Shown one piece after another: positions 35,031 to 44,519 of a stretch of 52,926 nt of DNA (positions are counted from its first letter, which is position 1; every line of letters begins with the position of its first letter). Origin of the DNA: an uncultured Eubacteriales bacterium (GTDB lineage: Bacteria > Bacillota > Clostridia > Oscillospirales > Acutalibacteraceae); the NCBI GenBank assembly GCA_934489895.1, contig CAKSST010000012.1, positions 1 to 52,926 of the forward strand, written 5' to 3'. The position numbers and the translations under genes are program-made. The notes under the pieces are model-generated. The model worked only from the letters and a program-made list of their open reading frames with translations, had not been told where the DNA came from and ran no database searches.

Positions 35031-35044
35031 CATTTCGGCTCTTT

Positions 35045-35626
35045 TTATTTTATCTCATTACAATATGCTGCGCGGTCACCGCCGATAAATTTGGGACGCA
35101 CCCTTGCTGCTGTAACAATAGCATCTCCTATACGGTTTTGCTCAAGACGTAAAGGTACGGCAACGGCTTTTAAGTGCATACCTATAAGCGTAAGACCGAT
35201 ATCAAGACCCGCGTCAGCCTTTATGCTTTCCAAAACCACGGGACTTTTAAAGGAATTATAGCAAGCGGTGGCAAAGCTGCCGCCGGCTTTTGCTTGCGGC
35301 ACAACATTAACAATATCTGCATAAGGGACAGCATCGCGCTCAACAACAACAGCGCGGTTTAAATGCTCACAGCATTGCGCGGCAATATAAATACCTTTTT
35401 TGCCAAAAACACTTTGCAGTCCTTTATAAATTGCTATACCAACCTCGGGGGTTGAGTGACTGCCGACCTTTCTTCCTACCACCTCACTGCTTGAACAACC
35501 GACAATTACAATCTGTCCTTTTTGCAGGTTTGAAGCATCCAAAAGCTGTTTTGCAGCGGCGGCGGCCTCTTTTTCAATTTGTTCTACAATTGCCTCATTT
35601 TCGGGCTTATAAACTGTTCCTGCCAT
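35045..35626 (-). CDS. TIGR01440/DUF436 family protein
   Basis: 193 residues from the ATG 35626 (MAGTVYKPENEAIVEQ), with GGTGAT 6 bases upstream. Family features are IVIVGCSSSEVVGRKVG, IYIAAQCCEHLNRA, and GIDIG-like LDIGLTLIGMHLK. Cys pairs (CC) near residue 93 may bind metal. The family is conserved in Firmicutes, often called UPF0340; its function is unknown. Monocistronic. Confidence 0.9.
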   Translation of the reverse strand: MAGTVYKPENEAIVEQIEKEAAAAAKQLLDASNLQKGQIVIVGCSSSEVVGRKVGSHSTPEVGIAIYKGLQSVFGKKGIYIAAQCCEHLNRAVVVERDAVPYADIVNVVPQAKAGGSFATACYNSFKSPVVLESIKADAGLDIGLTLIGMHLKAVAVPLRLEQNRIGDAIVTAARVRPKFIGGDRAAYCNEIK

Positions 35627-35761
35627 ATTTATCACCAAAATAAAAGAATAAAAATATAATAATGCTTATTATATGCTCTGTCAACAAAAACTGACGGCGC
35701 TTGCATTGAGGGCAAATAAAACAATTAGCACTATATCACTTTGCAGAGCTTTACGTTTTTA

Positions 35762-37138
35762 CTATTCACCAAAAGGAAAATTAAATGAGTTGTCATTTTG
35801 TGAAGAGGTATCATCCTGCATCTGCTTTTTTGTTGTGCTGTAGCTTGAAGACCCTTTGTCCTCGCCCAGAACAATGTCATAAGAAAAGGGGGCTTTGTTT
35901 TTGTCTTGGCCGCTCAATTTGAGCGTATCGCCCGGCAGACTGTTATCAATAATATCAAGCAGAACATCGTCGCTTGTTATATCAGTGCCGTTTGCGGAGG
36001 TGATAATATCGCCGGCCTTGAGCTTGCCATATGCGTCTGAGGTTTGGTCAACTTCTGCAACATACAAGCCTTTAGTATATCCTGTTACATTAGAAGTAAC
36101 GGTGGTGATTTCAGAGTAAGTGATGCCAAGCTTTGCGCGGTCGGTAACATAGCCGTTCTTTATAAGCGATTCGGCAACGCGTTTTACGGTAACAGATGGT
36201 ATTGCAAAGGAAAGTCCCTCATATTTATCGCCGGCAATTTTGGCAGAGGTAATGCCTATAACCTGACCGTACATATTAAGCAATGCGCCGCCCGAGTTGC
36301 CGGGATTGATTGCCGCATCTGTCTGAATGTATTTAAGCGAGTAGCTTGAGGTAATTGAAAGCCTGCGGTTAAGCAGAGAAATTGTTCCGCTGGTAAGGTT
36401 AGAGTCGGTATTAGCACTTATAGGTCTGCCGATGGTAACCGTATTTTCGCCAACATACAATTCATCAGAGTCACCGAAAACGGCGGGAGTTAAATCTGCC
36501 GCACCTTCAATTTTAAGCACGGCAAGGTCGCTCCTTGTGTCGCCCGCAACATAGGTTGCTTCATATTCCTTTTGGTCGCTTGTGTAAATTATAAACTTGG
36601 GAGAAGCAATGTCCTCATAGATATGGTCGTTTGTTATGATATAGCCGTCAGCAGAAAAGATTACACCTGAAGCGGTTGTGGCAGCTTCCTGGTTATATAC
36701 CTGTATACCTACAACATAAGGGTTGGCTTTCTCGTAAACCTGCGCCTTTGTAAGCTCTGCAGAATCGGAAGGCTTTTGCTGAAGATTAAGTGAAATTTTG
36801 TTATTGCCTTTGCTGCCTGTGTTCTGTTTTGAGTTCTGGCCAAGCAAATATCCGCCGGCTGTACAGCAGGTAAGCAGGATTATTGCGCAAAGCACAATAA
36901 CAAACGCACGAAGACCGCGCCTTGATGAGTTGAGCGGCATACGGTGTATTTCGGTCATATGGAAAGGAGGGTTTTCATATGACCGGTCAATGTCCTTCTC
37001 AAAATCGCTGAACATATTGTCTGTATTCTGATGGGGACTGTCGGGCCGGCCATCTGCATTAGCTTCGGGCATAACATAAGGAGTGTCACCGGAGGGATTC
37101 TGCTCGTTTTCCGGTTTGTTATTGAAAAAATCGTCCAA
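35762..37138 (-). CDS. HtrA/DegP-like membrane-anchored serine protease
   Basis: An Asn/Gln-rich cytoplasmic region (about 1-75), one membrane helix (LRAFVIVLCAIILLTCCTAGG, given in part), then a trypsin-like domain with the catalytic triad in TNDHIYED (His), TRSDLAVLKI (Asp) and NPGNSGGALL (Ser), and one PDZ domain (DAYGKLKAGDIITSANG). HtrA degrades misfolded proteins outside the membrane. I take the TTG at 37138 (MDDFFNN) because GAAAGGA is 9 bases upstream; an ATG at 37147 is almost inside that site. It overlaps or touches the kinase gene and is probably under the two-component system upstream. Confidence 0.93.
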   Translation of the reverse strand: MDDFFNNKPENEQNPSGDTPYVMPEANADGRPDSPHQNTDNMFSDFEKDIDRSYENPPFHMTEIHRMPLNSSRRGLRAFVIVLCAIILLTCCTAGGYLLGQNSKQNTGSKGNNKISLNLQQKPSDSAELTKAQVYEKANPYVVGIQVYNQEAATTASGVIFSADGYIITNDHIYEDIASPKFIIYTSDQKEYEATYVAGDTRSDLAVLKIEGAADLTPAVFGDSDELYVGENTVTIGRPISANTDSNLTSGTISLLNRRLSITSSYSLKYIQTDAAINPGNSGGALLNMYGQVIGITSAKIAGDKYEGLSFAIPSVTVKRVAESLIKNGYVTDRAKLGITYSEITTVTSNVTGYTKGLYVAEVDQTSDAYGKLKAGDIITSANGTDITSDDVLLDIIDNSLPGDTLKLSGQDKNKAPFSYDIVLGEDKGSSSYSTTKKQMQDDTSSQNDNSFNFPFGE

Positions 37139-37152
37139 AAAAATCATTCCTT

Positions 37153-38586
37153 TCAAGAAATTGAAGACGGTATAGTAAATTCAAACTCAACATATTTTTG
37201 CTCAACACTGTTTACGCTTATACTACCGCCGTGAATATTTATTATGGTTTTTGCAAGATAAAGGCCGAGTCCCGTACTGTTTTTTCTTTGTGAGCGGGAA
37301 CGGTCTTCTTTATAAAAACGCTCAAAAACCAAAGGTAATGCTTCAGGGGAAATGCCCTGACCGCTGTTTTTAACCTTTACCTGCACTCCGCCTTTAACAG
37401 TATGCACAGAAAATTCAATATATCCGTTATCATTTGTGAATTTTACCGCATTATCTACAAGGTTGTAAACAACCTGATGTATCAAATCTCGGTCGGCGTG
37501 TACAAAAATAGGCTGCAGATCATCAAGACCGCGAATTTCAATATTTTTTTCGCTTATACTCTGTTCGCGCGCCACAACAACGGCACAAACTAAAGCCGAC
37601 ATATCAAAGCGGTGAATATTTAACGCCGCCTTGCCTGATTCTAACTGCGCAAGACTGAGCATAGACTGCACAACACGGGAAAGACGTTTTGTTTCATCTG
37701 AAATAATTTTAAGATAATAGGATTGCTTTTCTGCGGGGATAGTGCCGTCAATAATGCCGTCAATAAAGCCGCTTATAGTGGTCATAGGTGTTTTAAGCTC
37801 GTGTGACACGTTGGCAATAAAGCTACGGCGGGTGCCTTCAAGACGGGAAAGCGAGTTCGTCATCTGGTTAAAGGCGGTAGCAAGCTCACCAAGCTCGTCA
37901 TTGCTGGTTACGGGAATACGCCGTGAAAAATCGCCGTTAGCCATACGCAGCGCCGCCTGTGACATTTGGCGCAGAGGCCTTGTTATGCGGTAGGTGGAAA
38001 TATATTGTACAACAAGCATAACAATCATAGCTAAAACGGAGCTTAAAACGTAAAGCCAGCGCAGATTTAAATATAAGCCTTTATTAAGCAATGCAGCGGA
38101 AGATACGCTGAAAACATATCCGGAAAGCCGGTTGTTTTCATCCTTTATCGGTGCAAGCGCGGCATAGTTCAGACCGCTGAAAGCACCTTTTAAGTTGCCA
38201 AATTCAAAGCGGGGACCGTCCTTAGTGTTTGCAAGTAAACTTTTGTTAACAGGCGCAATTGAATGTGAGCAAGCGCCGTCCTCCTGCCACTCGGTACAGC
38301 TGCAATGCATAACTCTGCCAAAAGCATCAGTTACAAAAACGTCTGAATCTGAAGTGCTTGCAATAAGAGCTGCTATATCGGGAAAACATTTTGCAATATG
38401 CTCGGTGTCTCCGGCGCAATAATCGGATACCGTGCTGCAGCTGTCAAGCATAACCTTTTTGCGCTCAGCGGTAAAGTGTGCTGTAGTGATTACGCTTAAC
38501 ACCGTTACCGATACTAAAATGCTTATCAGCATAACCGCCGCGGTAGTTACAAACAGCTTTGTAAACAGCTTGTTTTTTAAATGCAT
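37153..38586 (-). CDS. Sensor histidine kinase
   Basis: 477 residues: a membrane helix at about 8-35, an outside sensor domain (about 36-165, with a Cys-rich CSCTEWQEDGACSH segment), a second helix (about 180-203), HAMP, then HisKA with NVSHELKTPMTT (phospho-accepting His262) and HATPase with DNAVKFTNDNG, GQGISPEALPLVFERFYKED and GTLGLYLAK-like STGLGLYLAK. It pairs with the OmpR regulator 6 bases upstream and is followed by htrA, so it may sense envelope stress. The Cys in the sensor loop could form disulfides. Confidence 0.95.
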   Translation of the reverse strand: MHLKNKLFTKLFVTTAAVMLISILVSVTVLSVITTAHFTAERKKVMLDSCSTVSDYCAGDTEHIAKCFPDIAALIASTSDSDVFVTDAFGRVMHCSCTEWQEDGACSHSIAPVNKSLLANTKDGPRFEFGNLKGAFSGLNYAALAPIKDENNRLSGYVFSVSSAALLNKGLYLNLRWLYVLSSVLAMIVMLVVQYISTYRITRPLRQMSQAALRMANGDFSRRIPVTSNDELGELATAFNQMTNSLSRLEGTRRSFIANVSHELKTPMTTISGFIDGIIDGTIPAEKQSYYLKIISDETKRLSRVVQSMLSLAQLESGKAALNIHRFDMSALVCAVVVAREQSISEKNIEIRGLDDLQPIFVHADRDLIHQVVYNLVDNAVKFTNDNGYIEFSVHTVKGGVQVKVKNSGQGISPEALPLVFERFYKEDRSRSQRKNSTGLGLYLAKTIINIHGGSISVNSVEQKYVEFEFTIPSSIS

Positions 38587-38592
38587 AAGTGT

Positions 38593-39282
38593 TTACTGCC
38601 TTACCTCAAATTTATAGCCCACACCCCATACGGTTTTTAAAGACCATTGGGTTGATACGCCCTCAAGCTTTTCGCGCAGGCGTTTTACGTGAACATCAAC
38701 CGTGCGGGAATCGCCGTAATATTCAAAACCCCATACCTCATCTAAAAGCTGGTCGCGTGTGTAAACACGGTTGGGATTGCTTGCCAGGTGAAAAATAAGC
38801 TCCATCTCTTTGGGTGGGGTATCGATTCTTTTGCCGTCAACAATAAGCTCATAGTTTGTAAGGTTTATCGATAGTTTATCATAGGTTACAAGCTTTGTAC
38901 CGGTGCTTTCCCTTTCTCCGTAACGGCGGAGCACGGCTTTTACGCGGGCAATAATCTCTTTTGCGTCGAAGGGCTTTGGAACATAGTCATCTGCGCCAAG
39001 CTCTAACCCTAATATTTTATCAAAGGTTTCGCCCTTTGCGGTTATCATAATTATGGGCACATTGCTTTCCTTTCGGATTTCGCGGCATACCTGCCAACCG
39101 TCAAGACCGGGCAGCATAATGTCCAGCAAAATAATATCAAAGCTTTCGCTTTTTGCGATATCTAAAGCCGCCTTGCCGTCATTTGATACGGTAACTGCAA
39201 AGCCCTCTTTTTCAAGATAAAGGCGGAGCAGCTCACAAATATTAATATCATCATCAACAACTAAAACTTTTTTGTCGCTCAT
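38593..39282 (-). CDS. OmpR-family response regulator
   Basis: 229 residues from the ATG 39282 (MSDKKVLVVDDD), with GGGAG upstream. The receiver domain has the acidic pocket DDD (10-12), phospho-acceptor Asp54 in ILLDIMLPG, and Lys in VPKPFD; the winged-helix output domain carries NRVYTRDQLLDEVWGFEYYGDSRTVDVHV (in part) and KTVWGVGYKF. First gene of the regulator-kinase-htrA operon. Confidence 0.96.
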   Translation of the reverse strand: MSDKKVLVVDDDINICELLRLYLEKEGFAVTVSNDGKAALDIAKSESFDIILLDIMLPGLDGWQVCREIRKESNVPIIMITAKGETFDKILGLELGADDYVPKPFDAKEIIARVKAVLRRYGERESTGTKLVTYDKLSINLTNYELIVDGKRIDTPPKEMELIFHLASNPNRVYTRDQLLDEVWGFEYYGDSRTVDVHVKRLREKLEGVSTQWSLKTVWGVGYKFEVRQ

Positions 39283-39391
39283 AAAGTTTTTCACTCCCGG
39301 CACAAAATATTTTTTATATTACCATCATAACACATTTTTTATTAACAGTGTGTAAAAACTATGTCGAAAAATAAAATAATTATAAATAATA

Positions 39392-39422
39392 AGGGCACAA
39401 AAGCTGAAGCTTTTGTGCCTTT
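39392..39422. terminator. Terminator after the zinc-ribbon gene
   Basis: The perfect stem GGCACAAAAGC / GCTTTTGTGCC (39394-39404 and 39409-39419) with a TGAA loop, flanked by AA and TTT. It serves the minus-strand zinc-ribbon gene. Confidence 0.8.
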
Positions 39423-39450
39423 ATTACGCAAAACAGATGAAAAAGTAATG

Positions 39451-39747
39451 TTATTCAGCGTCTTCAGAGTCGTTGGCAGATCTCATCTTTTCAAAGCATT
39501 CACTGCAATATACAGGACGGTCGTCTCTGGGAATAAAAGGAACGCGAGCTACGCCGCCGCAAGCACTACATACAGCTTCATGCATCTCTCTGGGTCCGCG
39601 GGCTGCGTTTTTACGCTTGTCACGGCAGGCTTTGCAGCGCTGGGGCTCGTTTACGAAACCTTTTGACTCATAGAACTCCTGTTCACGAGCCGTGAAAACG
39701 AATTCCGCTCCGCAGTCTTTGCAAATGATTGTTTTGTCTTCGAACAT
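39451..39747 (-). CDS. Zinc-ribbon protein
   Basis: 98 residues with two CxxC pairs in the first half (CKDCG at 9-13 and CKACR around 38-42) in the pattern E-F-x-F-T-x-x-E-Q-x-F-Y-x-x-K-G-F of the zinc-ribbon (zf-trcl) family, and two more in the second half (CSACG and CSEC). The second half resembles the CxxCG-(x)n-CxxCF module often annotated as cytochrome C551-like or cold-shock associated, but there is no heme motif. Probably binds two zinc ions; the role is unknown. Confidence 0.88.
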   Translation of the reverse strand: MFEDKTIICKDCGAEFVFTAREQEFYESKGFVNEPQRCKACRDKRKNAARGPREMHEAVCSACGGVARVPFIPRDDRPVYCSECFEKMRSANDSEDAE

Positions 39748-39830
39748 TTTTTGTACCTCTCTTGATGGTTTTATTGCCCCGGACGGGATTGCACCGACAT
39801 CTTTGTGAACAACGCTCTTCTTACCTTAAG

Positions 39831-40406
39831 CTACTTGGGCATATTTAACTTTTTTAATTTTGTGCGCATACGGAAAAGCGCATTGTTTACTGCTTTTAAA
39901 TCTTTACCCAAAATCGCTGCGGTTTTGTTGATTGAGCCGCAGTCAAGATAAGTTTTGAGCACGCTGCACTCAAAGGCAGACAGTTCTGTTCGAACACGCT
40001 CCCAGAAAAGTGATTGCTCTTCTTTGGAGACAAGCTGTTCTTCGGGGCTGTCAAGCGGGGAAGAAATAAGGTCAGTAAAGCTGACAAACTTATCCTCAGG
40101 CACCGTCTTTTTAAGGCTGCGTCTGCGCAGCATGCCAATAAGCCGGCGGTCAACGCACAGTCTTGCAAAGGTGGGAAAAGCAGAGGAAAAGTTATAATCC
40201 TGAATGGCTGAATATAAGGCGAACATACCTTCCTGAAAAAAATCATCGCATTCACCTGCGGGTGAATAATAAGCTGCTCTTGCACGCACAATATCGGTAT
40301 TCGCCAGCAAAAGTTGGCGGCAAGCCTGCTCATCGCCGCTTTGAGCTTTAATTATAAGCTCATTTACGTTAAGGTTTTTGGGGCTTTGAGCCTGTGTTTT
40401 ATTCAT
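39831..40406 (-). CDS. Sigma-70 family factor, SigH-like
   Basis: 191 residues. Region 2 includes DDFFQEGMFALYSAIQDYNF (in part) and SAFPTFARLCVDRRLIGMLRR; region 4 has AFECSVLKTYLDCGS and NKTAAILGKDLKAVNNALFRMRTKL (in part). Spacing and the absence of regions 1 and 3 fit SigH/sporulation-type sigma factors. The GGTGA ribosome binding site precedes the ATG. It probably directs early sporulation or stationary-phase genes, but extracytoplasmic or competence roles are possible. Whether it is the sole SigH cannot be decided. Confidence 0.8.
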   Translation of the reverse strand: MNKTQAQSPKNLNVNELIIKAQSGDEQACRQLLLANTDIVRARAAYYSPAGECDDFFQEGMFALYSAIQDYNFSSAFPTFARLCVDRRLIGMLRRRSLKKTVPEDKFVSFTDLISSPLDSPEEQLVSKEEQSLFWERVRTELSAFECSVLKTYLDCGSINKTAAILGKDLKAVNNALFRMRTKLKKLNMPK

Positions 40407-40525
40407 AATTTTTCACCAAATATAAAAAAACCAACCTATTCAACATAATAATAATACAGCAATTTGCACAAAAAGTCAAGGATATTGCTTTCAACACAAA
40501 GATTTACGCAGGAAGATAATTGTTA

Positions 40526-40554
40526 TTGACAGCAAAAGAAATTAAATATATTAT
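40526..40554 (+). promoter_or_regulatory. Promoter of the phosphohexomutase gene
   Basis: TTGACA (40526-40531) and TATTAT (40549-40554) with a 17-base spacer, 40 bases before the start codon. Confidence 0.75.
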
Positions 40555-40593
40555 TAATATGCAAAATAATATTAAAGAAAGCAGTTTTTTATA

Positions 40594-42300
40594 ATGGTAA
40601 ACACTTTATACAATATTTGGAAAGAAAAGGCAGTAGCCGATGCAGATTTAATTTCCGAGCTCGAAAGCATTGCAGGCGACAAAGAAGCAATTAATGACCG
40701 TTTTTACCGCTCACTTGATTTTGGTACGGCCGGGCTGCGCGGCGTTATAGGAGCGGGCACCAACCGTATGAACATTTATACTGTCGGCAAAGCAACACAG
40801 GGCCTTGCGCAGTATGTAAAAGCCGTATCAGCCTCACCTTGCGTAGCCATAGGCTACGATAGCCGTATTAAAAGCGATGTTTTTGCACGTCATGCTGCAA
40901 GTATTCTTGCCGCAAACGGCGTTAAGGTTATGCTGTACTCGGAGCTTGTTCCCACACCTATGGTTTCCTTTGCGGTGCGCCATCTTAAATGCGATGCAGG
41001 TATTGTTATAACCGCAAGCCATAACCCCGCAATATATAACGGCTATAAAGCCTACGGCCCCGACGGCTGCCAGCTTGGTACCGAAGAAAGCCGCCGCGTT
41101 ATGGAATACATTGAAAAAATTGATACCTTCAGCGGCGTGCTGACGACCGATTTTGAAAAAGCGGTTGCAGACGGCATAATTGAGTATATAGGCGAAGAAA
41201 CTGTCAGCGCATATCTTGATAATGTTCAGAACCAGATGATTGATAAAGATTTTGACGGATCCGGGCTTTCAATAATTTATACACCGCTCAACGGTGCAGG
41301 TAATAAGCCTGTGCGCAAAATTCTTGACCGCATTGGTGTTAAGAATGTGTTTATTGTACCCGAGCAGGAAATGCCAGACGGAAATTTTCCCACAACACCT
41401 TTCCCCAACCCCGAAATACGCCAGGTTTTTGAGTGCGGTCTTAAATATGCTCAAGACATCAGTCCCGATTTGCTTATGGCAACCGACCCCGACAGTGACC
41501 GTATTGGTCTTGCTGTAAGGCATAACGGCGAATATATCTTAACAAGCGGTAATGAGGTTGGCATACTTTTGCTTAACTATATTCTGCGCAGGCTTTCGGA
41601 AACAGGCAGACTGCCCGAAAACCCCGTTGCAGTAAAAACAATTGTTGCTACACCTTTGGGTGATAAAATTGCGGCAAAATACGGATGTAATCTTGTGAGC
41701 GTACTCACCGGCTTCAAATACATCGGCGAGCAGATTGCAATTTTAGAAAAACAGGGACAGCCTGAACGTTTTGTGCTTGGCTTTGAAGATAGTTACGGCT
41801 ATTTGCGCGGCAGTTATGTAAGAGATAAGGATGCTGTTGTTGCGGCGATGCTTATTTGTGAGATGGCAGGCTGGTATAAAGCACAGGGCAAAACTCTGCT
41901 TGACGGCCTGAACGAAATTTATGAGGAGTTTGGCTATTGCCTTTGCGAGCAGCGCAGTCAGAATTTTGAGGGACAAAGAGGTATGCAAAAAATGGCGGAT
42001 ATTACTGCAAAACTTCGTGCCTGCCCGCCTGAAAATATCGGCGGCTTAAAGGTTGAAGCAATTAAGGATTACAAAACCTCTACTGTTACTGATGTTGCAA
42101 ACGGCAAGACAAGTAAATTAACCCTGCCGTCCTCTGACGTTTTGGCATATGAGCTTTGCGGCGGTTCAAGCTTTGTGATACGTCCGTCCGGTACAGAGCC
42201 TAAAATTAAAGCATATATTTTCTGCCGCGGCAAAACAAACACAGACTGTCTTGCGGCACGTAATGCCATTGACAGTGCAATAAAAGAAATTTTTTCATAA
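40594..42300 (+). CDS. Phosphoglucomutase/phosphomannomutase
   Basis: 568 residues, the normal length of the PgcA-type alpha-D-phosphohexomutases. Motifs in order: DFGTAGLRGVIG (around 44), the phosphoserine loop TASHNPAIYNGYK (around 146), the metal-binding DPDSDRIGLA (around 297), the sugar-binding GFEDSYGYLRG (around 400), and the phosphate-binding RPSGTEPKIK (around 530). It interconverts glucose-1- and glucose-6-phosphate or the mannose equivalents for cell wall and capsule sugars. Monocistronic or with the downstream ftsW-like gene (38-base gap). Confidence 0.95.
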   Translation: MVNTLYNIWKEKAVADADLISELESIAGDKEAINDRFYRSLDFGTAGLRGVIGAGTNRMNIYTVGKATQGLAQYVKAVSASPCVAIGYDSRIKSDVFARHAASILAANGVKVMLYSELVPTPMVSFAVRHLKCDAGIVITASHNPAIYNGYKAYGPDGCQLGTEESRRVMEYIEKIDTFSGVLTTDFEKAVADGIIEYIGEETVSAYLDNVQNQMIDKDFDGSGLSIIYTPLNGAGNKPVRKILDRIGVKNVFIVPEQEMPDGNFPTTPFPNPEIRQVFECGLKYAQDISPDLLMATDPDSDRIGLAVRHNGEYILTSGNEVGILLLNYILRRLSETGRLPENPVAVKTIVATPLGDKIAAKYGCNLVSVLTGFKYIGEQIAILEKQGQPERFVLGFEDSYGYLRGSYVRDKDAVVAAMLICEMAGWYKAQGKTLLDGLNEIYEEFGYCLCEQRSQNFEGQRGMQKMADITAKLRACPPENIGGLKVEAIKDYKTSTVTDVANGKTSKLTLPSSDVLAYELCGGSSFVIRPSGTEPKIKAYIFCRGKTNTDCLAARNAIDSAIKEIFS

Positions 42301-42337
42301 AGTTGATAAAAGATCATTTTAAAGGATGTGAAGCATC

Positions 42338-43477
42338 ATGAAACGTATATGGTACAGCATAGTCGACTACATTCGTGAGTCGGATAAGCTGATGATATTT
42401 ATTACACTTGCCGCTTCGCTGTACGGCTGTGTTATGGTACTTTCATCAACAAGATATACAGGCTCAACAAGGCAGTTTATAACCCAGTTTGTTGCCGTTT
42501 GTCTTGGAATGACGGTTGCAATTATTGTTTCGGGTGTAGACTATAAGCGTATTATGCGCATATGGCCGATTGTGGCAGCGGTAGGTCTGATACCGGTTAT
42601 ACTTACCTTCTTTATAGGATTTGCGCCCACAGGTACAGACGACAAGGCTTGGCTTATGCTGCCGGGTAATATTACCTTCCAACCTTCCGAGCTGCTGAAG
42701 ATTGCCTTTATTATAACCTATGCTGTACATATTAAAGCGGTGCAGGAAGAAATAAACCGCTTTAAAAACTTGTTTTTGCTGGTGCTTCACGGCGGCGTGC
42801 CTATAGCGCTTATACATTTTCAGGGTGACGATGGCACAGCTATAATATTTATATGCATAATGCTTTTAATGCTTTTTGCAGGCGGCGTTAAAGTGCGTTA
42901 CTTTGCAATACTTTTTGCTGCGGTTATTGTTGCGATTCCAATTATATATTTTGCGGTTATGAATGATGACCAGCGCGCCCGTGTTTTAATCCTGTTTAAT
43001 CCCGAGTCTGATTTGCAGGGTATAGGTTGGCAGCAGTGGCGTGCGCGTATAGCGCTTGCCAACGGCGGCGTTTTTGGAGCGGGATTGTTTAAAGGACCGC
43101 TTACAAGCGTTGCCGGCGTTCCCAAGGGATATAATGACTTTATTTTTGTAAGCATAGGCGAAGAGCTCGGGCTACTGGGCTGTCTTGCAACATTACTGCT
43201 GCTTAGCGGTATGTGCCTGCGCTCGCTTAAAGTGGGCAAGCTTGCGCACGATTATGCGGGCCGCCTTATATGTACAGGCTTTTTTGCAATGATTGCTTCC
43301 CAGACAATTATTAATGTTGGAATGAGCCTATCGCTTTTGCCTGTTATAGGTATAACTCTGCCATTTTTCAGCGCGGGCGGAACATCTCTTTGCTGTTTAT
43401 ATTTAGGTGTGGGGCTGGTGCTCAGCATTTATCGCCACCGCAACCCGCATACAATTTATCTGCATGACGATTTTTAA
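42338..43477 (+). CDS. FtsW/RodA/SpoVE-family peptidoglycan glycosyltransferase
   Basis: 379 residues with about ten membrane helices. SEDS landmarks: GTDDKAWLMLPGNITFQPSEL (in part), FQGDDGTAIIF (with the conserved Asp), the long outside loop with QQWRARIALANGGVFGAG, IGEELGLLGC, and LPFFSAGGTSLCCLY near the end. SEDS proteins polymerise lipid II together with a class B PBP. The tail contains LPFFSAGG in place of LPFISYGG, closer to RodA-like members; elongation or sporulation is more likely than division. AAAGGATG is the ribosome binding site. Confidence 0.93.
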   Translation: MKRIWYSIVDYIRESDKLMIFITLAASLYGCVMVLSSTRYTGSTRQFITQFVAVCLGMTVAIIVSGVDYKRIMRIWPIVAAVGLIPVILTFFIGFAPTGTDDKAWLMLPGNITFQPSELLKIAFIITYAVHIKAVQEEINRFKNLFLLVLHGGVPIALIHFQGDDGTAIIFICIMLLMLFAGGVKVRYFAILFAAVIVAIPIIYFAVMNDDQRARVLILFNPESDLQGIGWQQWRARIALANGGVFGAGLFKGPLTSVAGVPKGYNDFIFVSIGEELGLLGCLATLLLLSGMCLRSLKVGKLAHDYAGRLICTGFFAMIASQTIINVGMSLSLLPVIGITLPFFSAGGTSLCCLYLGVGLVLSIYRHRNPHTIYLHDDF

Positions 43478-43833
43478 AAGGATATCCGTTGGTTTTTGAT
43501 TGCGTGGGTGACAAGCACGTGCGCTTCACGACAGGCGACGGCGTAGTCAAGGCTGTCGGGCTCATCTGCGGTTTGCTGTATAAGGGCAATATGAACCCCT
43601 ATCTCCTGCACAATGTTACGGTTAACAAAAACCGACAGTAAAGGCTCCTTTTCAATCCATTTGTTTTCTAAAATTTCCGCTTTTTCCTGGGCGGAAATTT
43701 TATTTTGCTCACTTTTACATTCTTCAATCCCTGCCAAGAGGTCGCTACAGGTGGATTTAACCGTATAATTTCCAAATGCAATTATTGCTACAAGCACAGC
43801 GGAAAAAACTGCCACCCATATAAGCCGTTTCAT
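43474..43833 (-). CDS. DUF4363 protein
   Basis: 119 residues: an N-terminal membrane helix (about 4-24) and a helical outside domain with CSDLLAGIEECKSEQ and WIEKEPLLSVFVNRN, matching DUF4363. The gene overlaps the DUF421 gene upstream by 4 bases, the usual neighbour for this family. Function unknown; the pair is common in spore formers. Confidence 0.85.
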   Translation of the reverse strand: MKRLIWVAVFSAVLVAIIAFGNYTVKSTCSDLLAGIEECKSEQNKISAQEKAEILENKWIEKEPLLSVFVNRNIVQEIGVHIALIQQTADEPDSLDYAVACREAHVLVTHAIKNQRISF

Positions 43834-44519
43834 ATTTTACTGCTCCTTATAACAACGGTAAAATTTTTATATCTATCACAGGTCATAAGAAAAACGTCCT
43901 TTTCTGTTGTCTTTTTTTGCTTTAACATTTTTGCAATATCATTGTATGACAGGCTTAGCGCCCAAAGTGATTCTTCTATTATTTTGCCGTCACTTATAAC
44001 GGGCAGCTGTAATCCTTCATTTTTGTCTGTGCCGTTTTCATACTCATAAAGAGCGGTGGGCGTTAATGTGTCATATTGGCTTTTCAGCTTTACGCTTAAA
44101 CTGCCGCCTGTTTCCAAAATTGCCCAGTCAACCTGTTCAATATTGAAAACATCCTGTTTTCTCAGCTGCTCAACGAGGTCAATAACCGTCATACGCACAT
44201 CGCGCAAAGCCTTTTGGTCAATAACGCCGTCTTTTATAATAATGATTGACCGTCCGCTCATTATTCTGCGCAAATGAAAGCTTTTTAGCGCAAGTACCGA
44301 AATGATAATTTCAACAATAACCAGCATCAAAATTGCAACAATACCGTTGATTATCGGCTGTGACTCATCCTGTATGGGTATGGTTGCAATTTCTGATAAC
44401 AAAAAGGTAATTACAAGCTCATTAGGCTGCATATCGCCAACCTGCCGTTTACCCATAATGCGCAAAGCCGCCATTACAAGTAAATACATAATTAAAGTTC
44501 GTGTGATTGAATAAAACAA
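43830..44519 (-). CDS. DUF421 (YetF/YrbG-like) membrane protein
   Basis: 229 residues with three N-terminal membrane helices (MRIMGKRQVGDMQPNELVIT is the diagnostic stretch, given in part) and a cytosolic domain with GRSIIIIKDGVIDQKALRD, as in DUF421 proteins. By homology the start must be at the TTG 44519 (MFYSITRTLIM). GGTGAC, the likely ribosome binding site, lies 6 bases upstream but inside the stem of the hairpin that ends rex. The family has a germination or membrane-protection link in Bacillus; function here is unknown. Confidence 0.88.
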   Translation of the reverse strand: MFYSITRTLIMYLLVMAALRIMGKRQVGDMQPNELVITFLLSEIATIPIQDESQPIINGIVAILMLVIVEIIISVLALKSFHLRRIMSGRSIIIIKDGVIDQKALRDVRMTVIDLVEQLRKQDVFNIEQVDWAILETGGSLSVKLKSQYDTLTPTALYEYENGTDKNEGLQLPVISDGKIIEESLWALSLSYNDIAKMLKQKKTTEKDVFLMTCDRYKNFTVVIRSSKI

